Positions 49,241 to 64,000 of a stretch of 64,000 nt of DNA are shown piece by piece. The notes under the pieces were generated by a model that saw only the letters and a list, made by a program, of their open reading frames with translations, searched no databases and was not told the DNA's origin. Source of the DNA: Cacajao melanocephalus (lineage: Eukaryota > Chordata > Mammalia > Primates > Pitheciidae); assembly GCA_963573385.1 (NCBI GenBank), contig CAUYLG010026944.1, positions 62,001 to 126,000 of the forward strand, read 5' to 3'. Made by a program: the position numbers and the translations under genes. Position 1 is the first letter of the stretch; each line of letters opens with the position of its first letter.

Positions 49241-49947
49241 AGCCCATCTGCATTAACACTATTAGCATAGGTGAGGCTGGGGGACAGGGGGAGAAGAGGG
49301 AAGATGGAGGGTAGAAAAGGTGACGTTCTAGGCAGAACCTAAAGCAGGTGAAAGATGGAAGCAGTCAGACATAGAGAGCATTTGGTGGATCTTTGCTGGA
49401 GCTTGGGGTAAGTGGTGGGGGTCGGGGACAGGCGGCAAGGGTAGTGCATTTCCCAGAATGGGGTTGCATCATTTGCCTTTTTCTAAAGGCAATAAGCTGC
49501 CAGAAGAGAGTGACTTGGTCAGATGATCTGCTGGTACCATTTATAGTGGGAATCATTGCAGAAAGCCTTGTATGCCAAGCTGGCAGCAGCAAGAGGTTCT
49601 GGGGAGGCGTCTGTGTTCTGCAGGGTGGGTCACTGAGAGATCCTGGCACCTGTGTGACATTTAGAATGTACCCAACGCCAGAGGACCTGGGCAGTAGCCC
49701 AGAGGGAGCCCAAGCCATGATGTGAAAGCTCTGGACTAAGTATCAGCCCTCCTCTTGTTCTCTGGCACCAGGATTCTTATATAATTCTGTGAAAGGTAGG
49801 AAGAGATCCTCTCTCAAGTTGAGGGAGTGGGCGAGGCTACTCACAGCGTAATGAGTTTATCTGACTTAGAGAAAGGAAGAAATGTGAAGTTTCTCATATT
49901 TGAGTACTGAAGCATAAAAGTCTCATTTTGCCACAGAGAAGGGGAGG
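49241..49947. other. Non-repeat stretch
   Basis: No confident repeat. Two overlapping open frames on opposite strands (49365-49725, 110-117 codons) mirror each other and have no recognised domain. Confidence 0.35.
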
Positions 49948-50343
49948 TGTATTAGTCCATTTTCACACTGGTATAAAGAACTGCCCCAAACTGGGTAATT
50001 TATAAAGGAAAGATGTTTAACTGACTTACAGTTCCACATGGCTGGCAGGGCTCAGGAAACTCACAATCATGGTGGAAGGCGAAGAGGAAGCAAGACACCT
50101 TCCTCCCAAGGCGGCAGGAAGAAAAAGTGCCAAGTGAAGGGGGAAGAACCCTTTAAAATGCCATCAGATCTCGTGAGAACTCAATCTCGTGAGAATTCAC
50201 TATCGTGAGAACAGCATGGGGGAAACTTCCCCCATGATTCAGTTACCTTCACCTGGTCTCTAGTCTCTCCTTCTACATGTGGGGATTATGGAGATTATAA
50301 TTCAAGATGAGATTTTGGGTGGGGACATGGCCAAACTATATCA
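49948..50343 (-). mobile_element. Solo MST/THE1-type LTR
   Basis: Antisense LTR from TGTATTAGTCCATTTTCAC to GGCCAAACTATATCA. GGAGG before and GGAAG after fit a 5-base duplication. A TCTCGTGAGAA motif is repeated three times at 50168-50202 with slight changes. Confidence 0.92.
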
Positions 50344-50364
50344 GGAAGGAAACTTTAAAAAAAA

Positions 50365-50463
50365 TACAGATGGGGTCTCACTGTGTTGCTTAGGCTGGCC
50401 TCAAGCAATCCTCCTGCCTCAGCTTCTCAAAGTGCTGGGATTACAGGTGTGAGCCACTGCACC
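50365..50463 (-). repeat. Left Alu monomer
   Basis: ACAGATGGGGTCTCACTG to GTGAGCCACTGCACCC; left arm only and diverged. Confidence 0.85.
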
Positions 50464-50464
50464 C

Positions 50465-50483
50465 ATATATATATATATATATA
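50465..50483. repeat. TA microsatellite
   Basis: About nine TA units directly follow the Alu monomer and lead into a T run. Confidence 0.9.
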
Positions 50484-51475
50484 TTTTTTCAGAGCCTGGA
50501 GGAAAGGATTTAAGGGTAGGATTGATGCGATGAATTTTCCAGTGGAGGACAGGCTTGGAGGTTGAAATCTTAGCATAAGGAAATTTAGGATTGGCAGCAG
50601 TGTGGCCGAGGTAAGGGAAAAGGAATATAAAGTCAGATTTGTGACATCAATATCAATTGAAACTGTGCAGGTAAATTCTAAGTTTTGCAAAAATCCCCAT
50701 CAGGAGGAAGAAATGGCAACAATCCACCCCGCCGCCCTCTTCCCCTGCATTACCTTCCCCTCAAGCATCAGCAGATTATACCTGACAATTGCTTGGTGGT
50801 AAATGTGTAATTACATTTGTTTGTTTATTTCTAGTCTTCACAGCCAATGAGACTGGTTTCGATCTAGGCCTCCCAGCTTAATGAAATCAATGGATTAAAA
50901 GCTTAAATCTGTACTTTAAACTTCTTCTCAGCTCACGGGGTATCTCAGTCCTTAGACCTCATCCCAGGGATGGAGAGGTGTTTTTCTTTTAAATGAATTG
51001 ATTGGATGTAGGTTTAAGGACTGTGTGAACAGACCTTTTTGCTTAAAATAATGAAAGTGATATTGACGCTGGCTCTGAGACTGAAGCCTGTGGCTTTGGT
51101 GAAGAGTATTAAGAAGAGCATACTGCAAAGGCCGGAGGCGGCAGCGACCACTTAAGAATTATAAGTGGCCTATTTTACCCACAAAAACAACTGGGGAAAC
51201 ATTTTAATCTTCTTCTTGAGTCCAAAATAGAGATCTGATTTTATCTCCTCAGGGCAGAATAATCTCATAGGGCCATAAATAAGCAAAAGGGCTTTCCTTT
51301 TGCTCCAACTAATTGCTATAGAATAGCTGAGCTTTTTACTGCATGGATAGAAAGGTAGAAAGAACAGTATAAAAAGCATCAGTTTCTTACCACCTGGAAT
51401 TAATGTAGGATATTTTTGTCATACGTAACTTTTTATTTTTATAATGAAAGGAAGTATTACAGAGAAAACTTAAGT
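50484..51475. other. Long non-repeat stretch
   Basis: About 1 kb of unique, AT-rich DNA. 50870-51330 contains several homeodomain-type cores (TAATGAAATCAATGG, GGCCATAAATAAG, CCAACTAATTGC), which would fit a conserved non-coding element, but conservation cannot be judged here. Confidence 0.35.
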
Positions 51476-51735
51476 CAGGGTTCCCCAACCCCCAGGCCAC
51501 AAACCGGTACCTGTTAGGAACGTGGCCACACAGCAGGAGGTGAGCGGCAGGTGAGTGACCATTACCTCCTGAGCTCCGCCTCTGGCCAGATCAGCAGTGG
51601 CATTAGATTCTCATAGGAGGGCAAACCCTATTGTGAACTGTGTGTGTGAGGGATCTAGGTTGTACACTCCTTATGAAAATCTAATGCCTGATGAGCTGAG
51701 GTGGAACAATTTCATCCCAAAACTATTTTCCCCTA
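51476..51735 (+). repeat. MER1-type hAT DNA transposon
   Basis: It begins CAGGGTTCCCCAACCCCC and contains CAGCAGGAGGTGAGCGGC, CTCCTGAGCTCCGCCTC, GGCATTAGATTCTCATAGG and CTTATGAAAATCTAATGCC. The last two are internal near-inverted repeats typical of this family. The far end is unclear. Confidence 0.88.
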
Positions 51736-51818
51736 CCCCCTAAAGGACATTTGACATTGTGTCTCATTCATGTTCCCACCACCACTACCATGTGTTTTGT
51801 AGGTATCCTTTCAATTAA

Positions 51819-52390
<572 letters not shown>

Positions 52391-52444
52391 TATGTATGCA
52401 TGTGTATGTATTTGCATATATCTACAACCAAAAGGTCATATTGT

Positions 52445-52830
52445 TTTGTGAGTGGGTTGTTGCTTTCAGTATATATAAATGGTGTCATGCAAGACATATT
52501 CATTTACATGTTGATTTTTCCACTCAACACTTTTTTCAAAGATTATATGTTCATACAAATAGAGTTAGTTCATTGCTTTTAACAGCTTTATGGTCAATGT
52601 ACTATATTTTATTTCGTTTCCATCTTTTTTTTTTTTTGAGACAGAGTATCACTCTGTCACCAGATGCCAGGCTGGAGTAGTTTCCATCTTAACAGTCTCA
52701 CTATTATAAACAATACTGCAATGAACATCTTTATATATGTTTCCTTGTGCAAATGCATGATGGCTTCTGCCTGTTATATACTGGAAATGGAATGGCTAGG
52801 CTGTAGAACTCCATATTTTTAAGCACCTAC
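52445..52830 (-). repeat. L1M ORF2 3' fragment
   Basis: TATAAATGGTGTCATGC, AACAATACTGCAATGAAC, CTTGTGCAAATGCATGATG and GGAAATGGAATGGCTAGGC resemble antisense ORF2 end. It is interrupted by a 53-base Alu stub and bordered by an MST LTR. Confidence 0.7.
52627..52679 (-). repeat. 53-base Alu stub with perfect 11-base duplication
   Basis: Only the last bases of an Alu remain (T run, GAGACAGAGTATCAC, CCAGGCTGGAGTA). GTTTCCATCTT is exactly repeated at 52616-52626 and 52680-52690, so it is a complete, extremely 5'-truncated insertion rather than a worn-down Alu. Confidence 0.93.
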
Positions 52831-53219
52831 TGATATGGTCTGGCTCTATGTCCCCACCCAAGCCTCATCTTGAATTGTAATTCAAATTGTAATTCCCATG
52901 TGTTGGGGGAGGGACCTCATGGGAGGTGACTGAATCACAGAGGCCGTTCCCTCGTGCTATTCTCATGACGGTGAGTGAGTTCTCATGAGATCTGATGGTT
53001 TTGTGAGGGGCTTCTCTCCTCTTCTCTCTGCACTTCTCTCTTTCTTCTGCTTCCTGCCGCCATGTGAAGGATGTGTTTGCTTCCCCTTCTGCCATGATTG
53101 TAAGTTTCCTGAGGCCTCCCCAGCCATGCTGAACTGTGAGTCAATTAAACTTCTTTTCCTTTATAAATTACCCAGTCTTGGGTATGTCTTTATTAGCAGT
53201 GTGAGAACGGACCAATATA
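52831..53219 (+). mobile_element. Solo MST/THE1-type LTR
   Basis: Sense LTR from TGATATGGTCTGGCTCTATG to GAGAACGGACCAATATA. CCTAC and CCCAC flank it. The polyadenylation region GTCAATTAAACTTCTTTTCC is intact. Confidence 0.92.
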
Positions 53220-53469
53220 CCCACCAACGTTTCTATCCTAATTACCCTTCTTCCAGAGGTATCTTAGACTGTCAGTGACCCATTTCCCCCCATACACATA
53301 ATCTGGAATCATCTAAACGCAGACTTTCTACAGTCTTCCCATCATGCTCAGAATAAAACATGAACTTGTCCACCGGTTAGCAAGCTCTACAGCCAGGGCC
53401 TTTCCTCACTCCAACCTTAGCCTCACCTCTAAATGCTCATGCTGCTCCAGCTATGCTGGTTCCCTTTGT

Positions 53470-53550
53470 TTCTTTCTTTTTTTTCCTTTTCTTTCCTTTT
53501 CTCTCTCTCTCTCTCTCTGTCTCTCTGTCTCTCTCTCTCTCTCTTCCTTT
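53470..53550 (+). repeat. CT-rich microsatellite
   Basis: TTTCTTTTTTTTCC passes into (CT)n with CTGT interruptions between 53503 and 53543. It sits at the tail side of the antisense Alu and is probably derived from it. Confidence 0.9.
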
Positions 53551-53868
53551 CATGGGGTCTTGCTCTGTTACCCAAGCTGGAGTACACTGGCATGACTATG
53601 GCTCACTGCAGCCTCCACTTCCTGATTATGGTGCACTGCAGCCTCCACCACACTGCAGCCTCCACCATTTTCCCATTTCAGCCTCCTGAGTAGCTGAGAC
53701 TACAGATACTCACCTCCACGTCTGGCTAATTTTTTTGGTATTTTTTTGTGGAGACAAGGTTTTGCCATGTTTCCAAGGCTGTTCTAGAACTCCTGGACTC
53801 AGGCAATCCTCCTGCCTCAGCCTCCCAGTATGCAGGATTGCAGGTGTGAGCTACCACACCTGGTTTGT
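53551..53868 (-). repeat. AluJ-like SINE with triplicated segment
   Basis: Antisense Alu (TGGGGTCTTGCTCTGTTACC to GAGCTACCACACCTGG). CACTGCAGCCTCCAC occurs exactly three times at 53604-53618, 53634-53648 and 53651-53665, showing local duplication. Confidence 0.94.
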
Positions 53869-54300
53869 GCTGGTTTTCTTGATGTTTCTTGACATCTCAA
53901 GTTTGTTCTGGCATCAGAGTTTTTGCACTTGCTCTTTCATTAGACTGGAACACTTTGGTCAGATTTTCTCATGGCTTGCTCCCTTATTTCAGGTTTTCTC
54001 TAAAATAGTTCCCTAGCAGGGCTCTTTTCTTGGACCACCCTACCTAAAACACCTACCTCTCCTTCCGGAGCCATTCTGCCATTCAGCGTCCTCCTTACTG
54101 CATTTTATCTTTTATTTATAGTCCTTCTCACTATCTGACATTATATTATGTATTTTTTTGTTTATTGCTCCCTTCACTAAAACATAACCCCTGTGAAGGC
54201 AGACACTGTTCCTCTTTTGTTTACTGCTGTGTTTACTATCCTGGCTCAACTGGAATAGTGCCAGGATAGTAAGTGCTTAATAAATGTTGAATGAATAAAC

Positions 54301-54650
54301 ATAATTCTGGAAAACCAGGGATGGAGGGATGACTTGTAGGTGTTAGAGGGATGTTGAACATCTTTTGTGTGCTCACACCTCCAGCCTCATGCCTTTGTTT
54401 TGGAATATGCTTTTCCACATGACAGAATCAGGCAATATTCAGAAAGAACTGGAGTAGATATTGAAATACTGGAACCCAAAATCTGCATGAACATTTTTTA
54501 AAAGTCAAATTTAAATCAGAATACTCTCTGCCCAGGATAGTGCGGTGGATTCTGTGTGTCCTTAAACTATCCAAAATTTGTGTGTCCCAGTGGTCTGTTT
54601 TTAAGTTATCCACAAAAGTTGACCAATGACAAGAAGGCCATGGAAGATTA
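54301..54650. other. Non-repeat stretch
   Basis: No feature recognised. Confidence 0.3.
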
Positions 54651-54651
54651 T

Positions 54652-55200
54652 GACTTACCAATTGCTCTGTAACAAATCACCCCACAGTGTAGTGGTTTAA
54701 GAAGCATACATTTGTTGTCTCATAGCTTCTGCAGTTCAGGAATCTGGAAGGCTTAGCCAGGTGCTCAGCTTCTGGGTTTCTCGCAGGCTGTAAGCAAGGT
54801 GTTGGCTGGGGCTGTAGCTATCTCAGGGCTTGACTGGGGAAGCACACACTTTCAGGCTCACTCATGTGGCCGTTGGCAGGATCAGTTTCATGTAGGCTGT
54901 TGGCCAGGGACATCCGTTCACGCTGGCTGTTGGTCAGCAGCCGCCCCCAGTTCTTTGACACATGGGCCTCTCCAGCACAGCAACTTGCTTCAATGAAGCA
55001 AGCCAACCAAGAAAGCAGTCAAGAGGCTGCTTTCAAGACAGCAGTCATAGGCATTTATAATCCCATCTCAGAATTTTTCCATCTTCTTTTCAGTAGAAGC
55101 CAGTTCTAGCTCCCACACAAAAGGAGCAGATTCCACAAGAGAGTGAATACCAGGAGGTGGGGATCACTGGGAGTCATTTTAGAAGCTGTTTATCACGGAA
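54652..55200 (-). repeat. MLT1-type MaLR LTR
   Basis: Antisense layout: CCAATTGCTCTGTAACAAATC, TCAGGAATCTGGAAGGC, GCTGTAGCTATCTCAGGGC, ACATGGGCCTCTCC, GAATACCAGGAGGTGGGG and GAAGCTGTTTATCACG. An internal GGCTGTTGG-containing segment occurs twice (54894, 54923). Confidence 0.8.
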
Positions 55201-55849
55201 GTAAAGCAAGGGATGGACATATATGGGCCGGGGAGGGGAGCTGTTATTTGGTGACAGAGAATTCGTTCTACTTTAAATTTAGTTTACAAGCTTCAAATGT
55301 TATTTCTTACCACTTGGATGAAACCGAATGGCAATTTAAAAGCATGCTTTACGTTGTGTTAAAGCACAGAGAATTTATACTGTGTTAAAGCAAAGAGAAA
55401 TTATTCTGACGCTTATTAAAAATAGCAAGGAAGACTTTATTCAAGACTATTGCAGCAGGCGAGAGAGCATGAACTCAATTCCAAATACAGCAGGGAAAAG
55501 TGGGGATTTATTGTCAATGGGCAAGGTGAGGCTGAGGATGGAAAATGACTAAGAGGATTGGTTAGGTATCAAGGGGACAAGAGAGAACTGATTAGTTTCA
55601 AGAGTGAGGGAAGAGGAGTTCGATTGGATATCAGGATGGGGGTATTCTTGATAAACTGACTTAGCAGGATTCTTTGCTAAAACTGGGCTCAGTAGGACAA
55701 GGACAAGGCCAAGGCCTAGTTGAGAAGAGGGCTGAGAAATGACTAAAGTTTGCTTAAGGAGAAGTCCTTCTCAGTTATCTTCTACTAGCATCTGTAAGTC
55801 TCTGGGACCCCTTTCACTCAGTAGCAAACACCAATCTGTTCGCATTGCA
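55201..55849. other. Unclassified, possibly LTR-derived stretch
   Basis: 55400-55830 has GACTTTATTCAAGACTATTGC, GGCGAGAGAGCATGAAC and AGGACAAGGACAAGGCC, an LTR-like style I cannot assign. AAAGCACAGAGAATTTATAC / AAAGCAAAGAGAAATTATTC near 55360-55400 is a short local repeat. Confidence 0.35.
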
Positions 55850-56128
55850 CACATAAGGGTGGAGCCCTAATCCCATAGCACCAGTGTCTTCATCAGAGGA
55901 GGAAGAGATGCCAAAGCTTGCTCTGTGTCTACACATACAGAAGAAAGGCCATGAGAGCACGCAGGAGGAAGGTAGCTGTCTGCAAGCCAGGAAGAGAACC
56001 CTCATTAGGAACCTAATTCATCAGCATTTTGATCTTGGACTCTCAGCCTCTAGCAATGCAAGAAATAAATGTCTTTTGTTCATACCCGGCCTGTAGTATT
56101 CTGTTATGGCAGCCCAGCTGACTAAGAC
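55850..56128 (+). repeat. MLT1-type LTR, 3' part
   Basis: GGTGGAGCCCTAATCCCATA, GTCTGCAAGCCAGGAAGAG, TCTCAGCCTCTAGCAATGC, AAATAAATGTCTTTTGTTC and CAGCTGACTAAGACA are the standard 3' end of MLT1 LTRs. Confidence 0.85.
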
Positions 56129-56634
56129 ACTTACTGCTCCCCACTTCCTGTAATTCCCCTCCCCGCTGGCAACGGCTTACGACAGTTTTAGCAGTTTCTT
56201 CTGGCATATATCCTGTTCTAGATTTCTCAGTAGTATCCTTTGACTCATTAACTTTAGACATTACCTGTTACTTTCCTATTATGGCAGATAAATATTCACC
56301 TTTGTTGTACTGCCTCCTCTCTGCCATCCTTCCACTGGAATAACATTACAATTTTGGTTAAATCAATCGTAGAATTTATGTAATTTTCTGATTTATTGGG
56401 AAAACTATTGGATAACACCATTTGACCTGAATCAGTGCAGGGCCTCCTCTGAGGGGGCAAGTTGTTTGAAATGTGGAAAGGGAGAACAATTGCATCCTGA
56501 AATCAGAATATGGATAGAGTGAGTGGAAGTGGCTGAATCAGTAATGTCCCTTCCTTTTCCCAAATGCATCCATCAGATAGAGTGCAACTGTATACTACAG
56601 AATAGCAGTTACTCCACAAATGAAAAAAAAAAAA
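56129..56634. other. Non-repeat stretch
   Basis: No feature recognised; a poly-A run (56624-56634) lies just before the next Alu. Confidence 0.3.
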
Positions 56635-58376
<1,742 letters not shown>

Positions 58377-58381
58377 TCTTA

Positions 58382-59685
58382 AACTTTTATTTTAGGTTCA
58401 CAGAGTACACGTGCAGGTTTGTTTTATGGGTAAATCACATGTGGCTGAAATTTGGTGTGCAAATGATCCCATCACCCTGGTAGTAAGTATAGTACCCGAT
58501 AGTTTTTCAACCCTTGCCCCTTTCTCCTTCCCCCTCTGGTAGTCTCCAGTGTCTATTGTTTCCATATTTATGTCCATGTGGACCCAATGTTTTGCTTCCA
58601 CTTATAAGTGAGAACATGGCAGTTTTTGGTTTTCTGTTCCTGTGTTAATTTGCTTAGGATGATGGTCTTCAACTCCATCCATGTTGCTGCAAAGGACATG
58701 CCTTCATTCTTTTTTACAGCTGTGTAGCATTCCATGGTGTATATGTACCTTATTTCCCACCATTGATGTGCACTTAGGTTAATTTTATGTCTTTGCTATT
58801 GTGAATATTCTGTGATGAACATAGAAGTGCGTATATCTTTTTGTAGAATGATTTACTTTCTTTTGGATACATACCCAGTGATAGGATTTCTGGGCCAAAT
58901 AGTAATTCTATTTTTTAGTTCTTTGAGAAATCTCCAAACTGCTTTCCACGCTGGCTGAACTAATTTATATTCCTGCCAACAGTGTATAAGTGTACCTTTT
59001 TCTCTGAAACCTCACCAACATCTGTTAATTTTTGTCTTTTTAGTAATAGCCATTCTGACTAGTATGACATGGTATCTCATTGTGATTTTGATTTGCATTT
59101 CTCTAATAATTAGAGACAGCGAGCATTTTTTTCATGTATTTCTTGGCCACATGTAGGTCTTCTTTTGAGAAGTGTTCATATCCTTTGTCCATTTCTCCTA
59201 ATAGGGTTATTTGTTTTTTGCTTATTGAATTGCTTGAGTTCCTTATAGACTGTGGACATTAGACCTTTGTCAGATGCATAGTTTGCAAATAGTTCCTCAC
59301 GTTCTGTAGGTTGTCTGTTTACTCTGTTGATAGTTTCTTTTGCTGTGCAGAAGCTCTTTAGTTTAATTATGTCCCATTCATTAACTTTTGTTTTTGTTGC
59401 AATTGCTTTTGGGGACTTAGTTATAAATTCTTTACCAAAGCCAATGTCTGGAATGGTAGTTTCCAGGCTTGCTTCTAGGATTTGTATAGTTTTAGCCTCG
59501 AGATTTTTATAGATGGTCTACAACCATCTGATCTTCACTAAAGTTGACAATAAGAAGCAATGGGGAAAAGTCTCCCTATTCAATAAATGGTGCTGGGATA
59601 ATTGGCTAGCCGTATGCAGAAGAATGAAGCTGGGCCCTTACCTTTCACCATATACAAAAATTAACTCAAAAAGGATTAAAAACTT
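58382..59685 (-). mobile_element. Second twin-primed (5'-inverted) L1
   Basis: 58382-59512 is antisense L1PB/PA-like 3' UTR and ORF2: GTACACGTGCAGGTTTG, CTTATAAGTGAGAACATGG, TCTTTTGGATACATACCCAG, up to AGCCTCGAGATTTTTA. 59513-59685 is sense ORF2 from GGTCTACAACCATCTGATC through AATAAATGGTGCTGGGATAA to AAGGATTAAAAACTTA. The sense part ends where the antisense part begins in a normal L1. Multiple stops make it non-coding. The flanking duplication is unclear (CTCTCTCTT / CCACTCTCTT). Confidence 0.88.
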
Positions 59686-59689
59686 ACCA

Positions 59690-60499
59690 CTCTCTTGACA
59701 TCACACATGAGCTCCTAGAATTCAGAGGCTTTGCTTTATTTATTGTTATATCCCCAAAGGTGGTAAACAGCCAAAAAAGTAAAGAACAAAAGCAAAAAGG
59801 CCCATGATATATTTTCTTAAAAGCAGAGATGTGGAAATGAAGATAAATTTTTAGTGCTCCTTTTACTAAACATTTTACTTTGGAGATCTCTCCAGCTTAT
59901 GGGGGAAGAAGGAAGAAGCTACAGGAAAACCTATTCTTTGAGGAAAAGGTGTTATATTTTCCACCCTAGACACAGGAATGTTGGATACTACCTTGCAGTA
60001 ATTTCCATCTTTTTCCTTGTTGGTAGAACTTTGAATCTGTGGCTCCTTCACAGTCCCAGGAGGTAAATCATGATTGACTGAAGCGACAACCTCATTCACA
60101 TTCCTAGGGAATGATTTGAGCCTGAGTTCTGGCTAATGGGATCTGAGGGTATCTTATTTGAAGATCTGGGGAAAGATTTTCCTCACTAAAACAAAGAAAA
60201 CCCTAGGGTGAAATGCTGCTATCGTTGGCTAGAGGTTGTTGAGTTAGTGTGTGAAACCTGGAACGTCTGCAGCCATCTTGCAGCCAAGAGAGGATTTTGC
60301 TCTCATGCTACTGAGATGGAAAAAGCCCCTGGCTCTTGAGGACATAGTGGATTTACCTAGGCTTGAACTTGACTTTCTTCTGGACTTATTATAAAATCTC
60401 TTATTTTAACTTATATTAGTTAGGTCTACCCTGCTTATAGTCAGAAGTATCACAATTGATGAACCTACAATCTTTTTTATAACTTTTTTCTCAATCATT
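59690..60499. other. Non-repeat stretch
   Basis: No repeat or exon recognised. Opposed frames at 59854-60066 (+) and 59875-60099 (-) lack domains. Confidence 0.3.
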
Positions 60500-61690
<1,191 letters not shown>

Positions 61691-63270
61691 TTTCTGAAGC
61701 ATCTTCCCAGTTCACATGACTTCTCACTCCCCAGGAACTGCCCACTCTCAAATCCATAAGGGTACCCTCCCAATCCCTCTATACATCTCTCTTAAGCAGC
61801 CAGAATTTTTCTGAAATCCTTTTCTCTTGGTCACAATGATTGGAGAACACAGGGTCAACAGGCTTCTTTCCTCAGGTCCTGGAAATGTTAGTGTAAGTCA
61901 GGCTTTCTGTGTGCCCAAGTTCAATACATAGCTACTAAATTAATGACTACTTAATGATACCCTTTGATTGATTGACTAATAATAATTATACAAAAGCCTA
62001 GTTCAAATACTTCCAACGCTGTTGACTGTCTACCTATCATCCATTCCTCCTTCCCACCTTTACCACATAAACCCAATTTTATGTTTAACGCAACTCACTC
62101 TCCACTCTCTACTACGCAACTCACATGCCCCAAGGACGGATCTCCACCCCCAGGTCCAGGAGTGGGTCCAATTGCTCCAAGAGTAATCCCCTTTTTCTTG
62201 CCTGTCTTAAGTTCAGAAATAGACGTGTGATCCAATTAAGGACAATGAGATGTGCGGAAAGTTTGCTAGAACCTCCCGGGAGAGTTTTTCTTTGCTCTTT
62301 TGCTGCAGCTTTGAAGTGACCTCTCTCTTCTGGATGTTGTCACATATTAAGACTGGAGCCATTGCACGCATCTTCCCACCAGCCCAAGGAGGCAGCTGGC
62401 ACACAAAGGAGGAAAGTCTGAAAAGCGCCAGGGAGATGGAACAAAAGCCATGCCAGTGTCCAACCTATCTCTAGACCAAAATGTAGGGTGTCTGGGAACT
62501 GTTTTGTTACCATTCTACAATGACATCAACACAGCAGTTGAGAGAAGTGCTTAGGAATTTTCACAGGGACTGGATATTGCAACCGCCTCCAAGTGTGTGG
62601 TCAGTGCTCTTGTCTAGCCAAAGAGGCTCTAGACTAGTTTGGGTGTTGTCCAGCAAAGGGGTGAGTTGTAAGTTGTGCAAACTGCGTACAAATCTTGTGC
62701 TTTATAACCATGTAGCAGTCTGCACTGAATTGAAAAAAAATGTAAGAACAACTGTCCACAGATATTTTGAGAAACATTGCTAATAGACTCCAATAATTAT
62801 GTGAGTCAATTAATTTTCCCATCATTTAAGACAATATGGACTCTATTTTCTCCAGTTCACAGCCAGAAGTGTCTTATATTATACTGTAGTGACTCTAGTA
62901 AAAAGACAAGAGGCCACATAGACATCTGTGGTAGGGTACACATGTAGTTAAGTAAGTGCCTATATATGTGTGCGCAAGTTTTCACCTAGCTCTGTGCTGG
63001 ATAACCATTTCTCAATGTTAGTGATTGTAAAAATTTGAAAAAGAGAAGTTATTTTGGTATCTATTGCCAGCTTCTGGCACTTTCCAGTTCTAGTTCTTTG
63101 ATTTGAATATGATGCCATAATGTAACACATGGGAGAGATTCTAGAAGAACCGAAGTTCCATTTGTATCTCTAGGGGGAACTCATCAGAGTAAGGAGAGTT
63201 GACTATATGTCATTTTCCAATTATATTTTTAACTTTGTACTTCAAAACTTTTCTACTATTGAGAGAACAT
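61691..63270. other. Long, mostly unique stretch
   Basis: No secure repeat in about 1.6 kb. 62110-62480 (GTTTGCTAGAACCTCCCGGG, GCCAGGGAGATGGAACAAAAG) resembles a very old LTR in style, not assignable. Open frames of 63-87 codons lack domains. Confidence 0.35.

Positions 63271-64000
<730 letters not shown>

Larger units (their letters stand above)
53265..54300 (+). repeat. L2 LINE 3' part, split by an AluJ
   Basis: 53265-53470 and 53870-54300 carry GCCAGGGCCTTTCCTCACTC, CTCCAGCTATGCTGGTTCCC, CTTTCATTAGACTGGAACAC, TTGGACCACCCTACCTAAAA and GTGCTTAATAAATGTTGAATG in L2 order. Confidence 0.82.

Noticed and set aside
49365..49725. Overlapping 117- and 110-codon frames on opposite strands as a sense-antisense pair
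   Set aside because: Mirror-image frames are expected by chance in such sequence; no domain or splice signals.

Overview
This is mammalian nuclear DNA, almost certainly human or a close primate. It is dense in Alu elements (about 60 full or partial copies by eye), with mosaic primate L1PA/PB-type and older L1M-type LINE fragments, solo LTRs of the THE1/MST/MLT1/MLT2 families, MIR/L2 relics and hAT/Tc1-mariner fossils. There are no prokaryotic features. None of the open reading frames looks like an independent protein gene: most are antisense or sense readings of Alu and L1 sequence. The window reads as intronic or intergenic DNA of a gene whose promoter may lie at or just left of base 1.

Layout. 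1-310 is GC- and CpG-rich, like the edge of a CpG-island promoter or first exon. 700-7243 holds single Alus, MIRs and a free left Alu monomer with a perfect duplication. 7246-14975 is one old L1M 3' half (about 3.7 kb if insertions are removed), broken by about ten later insertions: Alus, a twin-primed younger L1, an MLT2A LTR, and a retrocopied U4 snRNA. 15400-30300 is Alu-rich with two more L1M 3' ends and longer non-repeat stretches (19430-20899, 26738-27972). 30480-34450 holds L1M pieces, MaLR LTRs and a MIR. 34743-36770 is mostly unique. 37511-39145 holds a short L1 3' end, nested LTRs and an L1ME tail. At 39471-39547 is the best protein-coding exon candidate (77 bp, one open frame, acidic peptide, AG/GT borders). 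39600-47360 is HAL1/L1-like remnants cut by many Alus. 48214-53219 holds MER5, MST LTRs, MER1 and a TA-flanked DNA transposon. 53265-56128 holds an L2 and MLT1 LTRs. 56960-58376 is unique and carries a CTCF-like and PBX/MEIS-like site cluster. 58382-59685 is a second twin-primed L1. 60500-61690 is an L1M 3' UTR, and the rest is mostly unique with one Alu.

I see no novel biological system. The unusual observations are records of retrotransposition mechanism: two 5'-inverted L1s, two insertions at one identical target site, very short Alu fragments with perfect flanking repeats, and Alu pieces that replaced L1 sequence. Next in interest are the exon candidate and two possible regulatory clusters. 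Boundaries were read by eye and are usually good to about 5-15 bases; subfamily names are tentative.
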